Below are positions 61,923-64,000 of a stretch of 64,000 nt of DNA, piece after piece; the first letter of the stretch is position 1; every line of letters begins with the position of its first letter. The notes under the pieces are model-generated. The model made no database searches and was not told the DNA's origin. It worked only from the letters and a program-made list of their open reading frames with translations. The DNA is from Prochlorococcus sp. AG-363-B04 (GTDB lineage: Bacteria > Cyanobacteriota > Cyanobacteriia > PCC-6307 > Cyanobiaceae): NCBI GenBank assembly GCA_003278465.1, contig QCFC01000005.1, positions 1 through 64,000 on the forward strand, in the 5' to 3' direction. The position numbers were made by a program, and so were the translations under genes.

Positions 61923-62222
61923 GTGAAACTTCCCCAGAACAAAGCTGCTCGTCTTGCTATCAACGTTGGCTTCGTTGTTGTTTGGATCTTCTTATGGCTT
62001 CCAATAGGTAACGCGATCGCATATGAGGTAGTTGGTCATGTTGGGAGTTCATTAGGAAGGATCCTTGCTCTCTTGACTCTCTTCGTTCCAATGGTCTTGG
62101 CGACTAGATACATCTGGTGGGGACGTATCAGGCCACGGCCAAGAATCACTGGAAGCCGTGAACAAGAGCGAGCAGGTAAAAAGTGGGACGCTGTTGTTGA
62201 AGAATTGATGAGCAGGAAGTAA
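61923..62222 (+). CDS. Membrane protein, 99 aa
   Basis: MKLPQNKAARLAINVGFVVV, WIFLWLPIGNAIAYEVVGHV, then ILALLTLFVPMVLATRYIWW and a basic end (GRIRPRPRITGSREQERAGK). Two membrane spans with the end in the cytoplasm. Good composition. It overlaps the tail of the HTH frame on the other strand (62036-62404) by 187 bases. Confidence 0.6.
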   Translation: MKLPQNKAARLAINVGFVVVWIFLWLPIGNAIAYEVVGHVGSSLGRILALLTLFVPMVLATRYIWWGRIRPRPRITGSREQERAGKKWDAVVEELMSRK

Positions 62223-62404
62223 GCAGTTGGCACGGTATTGGCGACCATAAATTCACGCAAACTTTCTTGTTTTAAATACGTACGACCTTGTGCATCTTCA
62301 TATAAAAAGTCATCTATGTAACCCTTATCGATCCATGAGTAAAGAGTTGATCTACTTTTAAATCCTAAAATTCTTGCAGTTCTACTAATCGTTGCAAACG
62401 TCAT
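62036..62404 (-). CDS. Excisionase/MerR-like HTH protein with run-on end
   Basis: The start MTFATISRTARILGFKSRST then LYSWIDKGYIDDFLYEDAQG is a winged HTH of the excisionase type (ATxSxxARxLGxKSRSTLYxWxDxG). The homologous pseudogene at 55908 shows that the natural protein is about 75 residues. Beyond residue 60 the frame runs antisense to the membrane gene at 61923, so the natural end is lost. Probably the functional part is the HTH only. Confidence 0.6.
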   Translation of the reverse strand: MTFATISRTARILGFKSRSTLYSWIDKGYIDDFLYEDAQGRTYLKQESLREFMVANTVPTAYFLLINSSTTASHFLPARSCSRLPVILGRGLIRPHQMYLVAKTIGTKRVKRARILPNELPT

Positions 62405-62539
62405 ACGATTAATTAACTAGTTGTCTATAGCTAAAAATTCTATCGCTAGAGAATTGACGTGGTCCGAATTTACCCGCATACCTTTTGCCAGTAAGGACCC
62501 AAGAAACACGTTAGACAGGAGTGGAGAAGTACTTAGAAC

Positions 62540-62836
62540 ATGTCGCTACGTCATCCTCTTTTTCATCGAACAATCTTGGCTCTTTTTTGGGATTCACAAG
62601 AGGCTGGTCTTCGTTCTGAGGCTGCCAAAGAGAAGGAGGAACTTACCCCTTACAGCTTTAGGCATCGTTATGCCTATTACGGTCACAACCGTCCTCAGTT
62701 AGATGGGAGTTACAGAGCACCCAAGCAAATAGCTGATGCAATGGGGCACACCTTGGATACTCATCTCTTGAGCTACGCCAGGTTTAAAACAAGAGATTTG
62801 GCTGAATCATTCGATCAATATCCAGTAGCGAAATGA
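62540..62836 (+). pseudogene. Tyrosine recombinase, C-terminal fragment
   Basis: 98 residues: KEELTPYSFRHRYAYYGHNR and PKQIADAMGHTLDTHLLSYA. The catalytic R-H-R (Arg and His of SFRHRYA), H (MGHTLDTH) and Y (LLSYARF) of the integrase family are all here, but the N-terminal domain and first catalytic Arg are absent, and a TAG lies immediately upstream in frame. A decayed integrase whose copies remain at 39514 and 40580. It ends in a 4-base overlap with the next frame. Confidence 0.8.
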
Positions 62837-62997
62837 CGATCAGAGTTTTAGAGCTTGCTGAGCAGCTCAAAGTTGGCACGGATGACTTGCTAGCTGTTTG
62901 CACGCTTCTAGAAATACCAGCGACTTCAAGGATTAGTTGCCTCAGCCCTGAGCACATCAAAATTCTGACGGCCTACTACCAAAAGAAGTCAGATTAA
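62833..62997 (+). CDS. Small IF2_N-like protein, 54 aa
   Basis: MTIRVLELAEQLKVGTDDLL, AVCTLLEIPATSRISCLSPE, HIKILTAYYQKKSD. This is the IF-2 N-terminal fold (VRVxELAxxLxVxxxELLxxxxxLxIxxxSxxSxLS), a 50-residue helical module, here alone. It starts inside the stop of the recombinase fragment (ATGA), so it was the recombinase's partner gene. A DNA- or protein-binding role is possible. Confidence 0.7.
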   Translation: MTIRVLELAEQLKVGTDDLLAVCTLLEIPATSRISCLSPEHIKILTAYYQKKSD

Positions 62998-63034
62998 TGA
63001 GCAAAAACCTTTTCAAGGGCGACATTCAGGGCAC

Positions 63035-63673
63035 TTAAAACAAACTCATTTGAGACAAAGGTGGTTTGTTTATTGGTTCTGCTATCCATTCATCAGGACT
63101 CCATCCAATTAACATTGGCTCCAATGCTTTGAGCTCAGGCCCATCTTTTACTGGTGATATCCAATCTTCTTCCAATTTATTAGGAATAATCACTGGCATT
63201 CGGCTATGAAGAGGTCTTACTAACTCATTTGGTTCAGTTGTTAATACACAGCAAGTTTCTAGTTCACTACCTTCAGGACTCATCCATCTGTTCCAAATCC
63301 CTGCAAGCCAAAACGGTTGAGAATCTTTCCTGCTTATGCGATGACCTTTTTCAAAAAATCCACTAGCTGGTAAAACACATCTTTTATGTCTCCAACTTCC
63401 TCTGAACAATTTTTTTTCTCCAACAGTTTCAGCCTTTGCATTGAAAGGTTTTGGCCTTGAAGGATCAAAGGGATCTTTAGCCCACTCAGAAATAAATCCC
63501 CAAAGCATTAAGGAAGTAGTTATTTTGCCCTCGTTCTTTAGAACAAGTACAGGATCAGTTGGTCTGATTAATTGCTGTTGTGCATACTTCTTTTCAAGAC
63601 CTTTTGGCAGATCTTTCTTTAAGATTGCAGGTAGGTTTTCAAAGCTTGTTGTTAGCTCATATCTTCCGCACAT
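63035..63673 (-). CDS. HMCES/YedK-type abasic-site protein (SRAP family)
   Basis: The start is taken at 63673 so that Cys is the second residue: MCGRYELTTS, the catalytic Cys2 that bonds abasic DNA after Met removal. Then RPTDPVLVLKNEG, LMLWGFISEWAKDP, KPFNAKAETVGEKKLFRGSW, RCVLPASGFFEKG (the Glu) and LHSRMPVIIP (the His). All active residues are present. It shields abasic sites in single-stranded DNA (established). About 212 aa, normal. Confidence 0.94.
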   Translation of the reverse strand: MCGRYELTTSFENLPAILKKDLPKGLEKKYAQQQLIRPTDPVLVLKNEGKITTSLMLWGFISEWAKDPFDPSRPKPFNAKAETVGEKKLFRGSWRHKRCVLPASGFFEKGHRISRKDSQPFWLAGIWNRWMSPEGSELETCCVLTTEPNELVRPLHSRMPVIIPNKLEEDWISPVKDGPELKALEPMLIGWSPDEWIAEPINKPPLSQMSLF

Positions 63674-63709
63674 ATGCAAATTAGAACTCGACTAGTAAGC
63701 AACGCATAA

Positions 63710-63880
63710 TTATTTAACCTCTGAGATTTCATAGTAGGGACGGTCGTCATAGTCTGCATCTGAGCAGCAAAGATCTGCATATATCTCTTCAAGTAAGTCA
63801 TATGCATCGTCATAGTTATCAAAAGCCTGGTTCGTAATATCATCTTCTTCTTTATCTTGCCTAGTGATTACGTACTTCAT
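63710..63880 (-). CDS. Acidic small protein, 56 aa
   Basis: MKYVITRQDKEEDDITNQAF, DNYDDAYDLLEEIYADLCCS, DADYDDRPYYEISEVK. A compact acidic helical protein with a Cys pair and a DDRPYYEI end; the pattern is common in marine picocyanobacteria, function unknown. The next gene at the window edge has a similar acidic style. Confidence 0.75.
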   Translation of the reverse strand: MKYVITRQDKEEDDITNQAFDNYDDAYDLLEEIYADLCCSDADYDDRPYYEISEVK

Positions 63881-63895
63881 TCCTTCGCTCCTTTT

Positions 63896-64000
63896 CTAGT
63901 AATGCGGAGGTTTTGACTCCTCAACAGGGAAGTAAGCACGATCTTCTTCGTCTGGATCCTGCTCCCTGAGCCGTTCTTCTACCTCGTCATACGAATCGTC
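63896..64000 (-). CDS. Acidic small protein (cut by window edge; paralogue of 47395-47526)
   Basis: The last 34 residues: DDSYDEVEERLREQDPDEED, RAYFPVEESKPPHY. About 85% identical to the gene at 47395. The start lies beyond the window. Confidence 0.75.
   Translation of the reverse strand, partial: DDSYDEVEERLREQDPDEEDRAYFPVEESKPPHY

Noticed and set aside
63652-63843. Minus-strand frame of 63 codons
   Set aside because: It is the wrong frame of the acidic 56-aa gene at 63710-63880.
1-64000. CRISPR array, rRNA operon or intact insertion sequence
   Set aside because: No regular direct repeats with spacers, no rRNA motifs and no transposase-like frame were seen.
30000-64000. High-light-inducible (hli) genes, frequent in Prochlorococcus islands
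   Set aside because: I found no frame with the chlorophyll-binding ExxNGRxAMxG motif.

Overview
This window looks like the genome of a low-light, low-GC Prochlorococcus (or a very close picocyanobacterium). The pointers are AT-rich DNA, many tiny membrane proteins, the small photosystem II proteins PsbN and PsbY, the carotenoid isomerase CrtH, and a complete urt/ure urea-use cluster arranged as in marine Prochlorococcus. The species assignment is inference from gene content; no marker gene was compared.

Bases 1 to about 30000 are conserved core genome. They hold recB (cut by the window edge) and recC, which would build a RecBCD-type helicase-nuclease; pdxJ (vitamin B6); a PlsC-type acyltransferase; a BolA plus CGFS-glutaredoxin pair (iron-sulfur trafficking); a response regulator without its phospho-acceptor Asp; crtH; trmFO; psbY; and tRNA-Lys(UUU). 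Bases 14500 to 19400 carry small, mostly secreted or membrane hypothetical genes. The urea block follows: urtABCDE (ABC importer) and ureEFG (accessory proteins) on the minus strand, ureD-ureABC (accessory protein plus enzyme) on the plus strand, both leaving one short divergent intergenic region at 26492-26579. The importer brings urea in; urease, loaded with nickel by UreDEFG, releases ammonium. A strong terminator closes ureC. A GC-richer stretch ending in a second strong terminator comes next and may encode a small RNA.

Bases 30300 to 64000 behave like a hypervariable island: sparse coding, many proteins of 30-100 residues, pseudogenes and internal duplications. One cassette of tiny TAATG-linked genes occurs at three loci. 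DUF2905 occurs intact, nonsense-mutated and truncated. A 97-aa coiled-coil protein occurs twice in inverted orientation. Remnants of a tyrosine recombinase lie at three places, two tRNA 3'-end remnants (one clearly tRNA-Pro) sit next to copies of a shared repeat, and decayed DLH, NmrA-like, MFS and excisionase-like HTH genes are scattered between. This fits repeated tRNA-targeted integration and decay, as in the tycheposons described from Prochlorococcus.

The island cargo includes a radical SAM/SPASM enzyme, a stand-alone 2OG-Fe(II)-type oxygenase, three methyltransferase-like proteins and an FkbM-methyltransferase/2OG-oxygenase fusion. These could act together in surface-glycan or small-molecule tailoring. 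Other cargo includes an OsmC-cupin fusion, a histone-H1-like protein, a SemiSWEET transporter, a Nif11-like peptide and CP12-like small proteins. No CRISPR array, rRNA or intact insertion sequence was seen.
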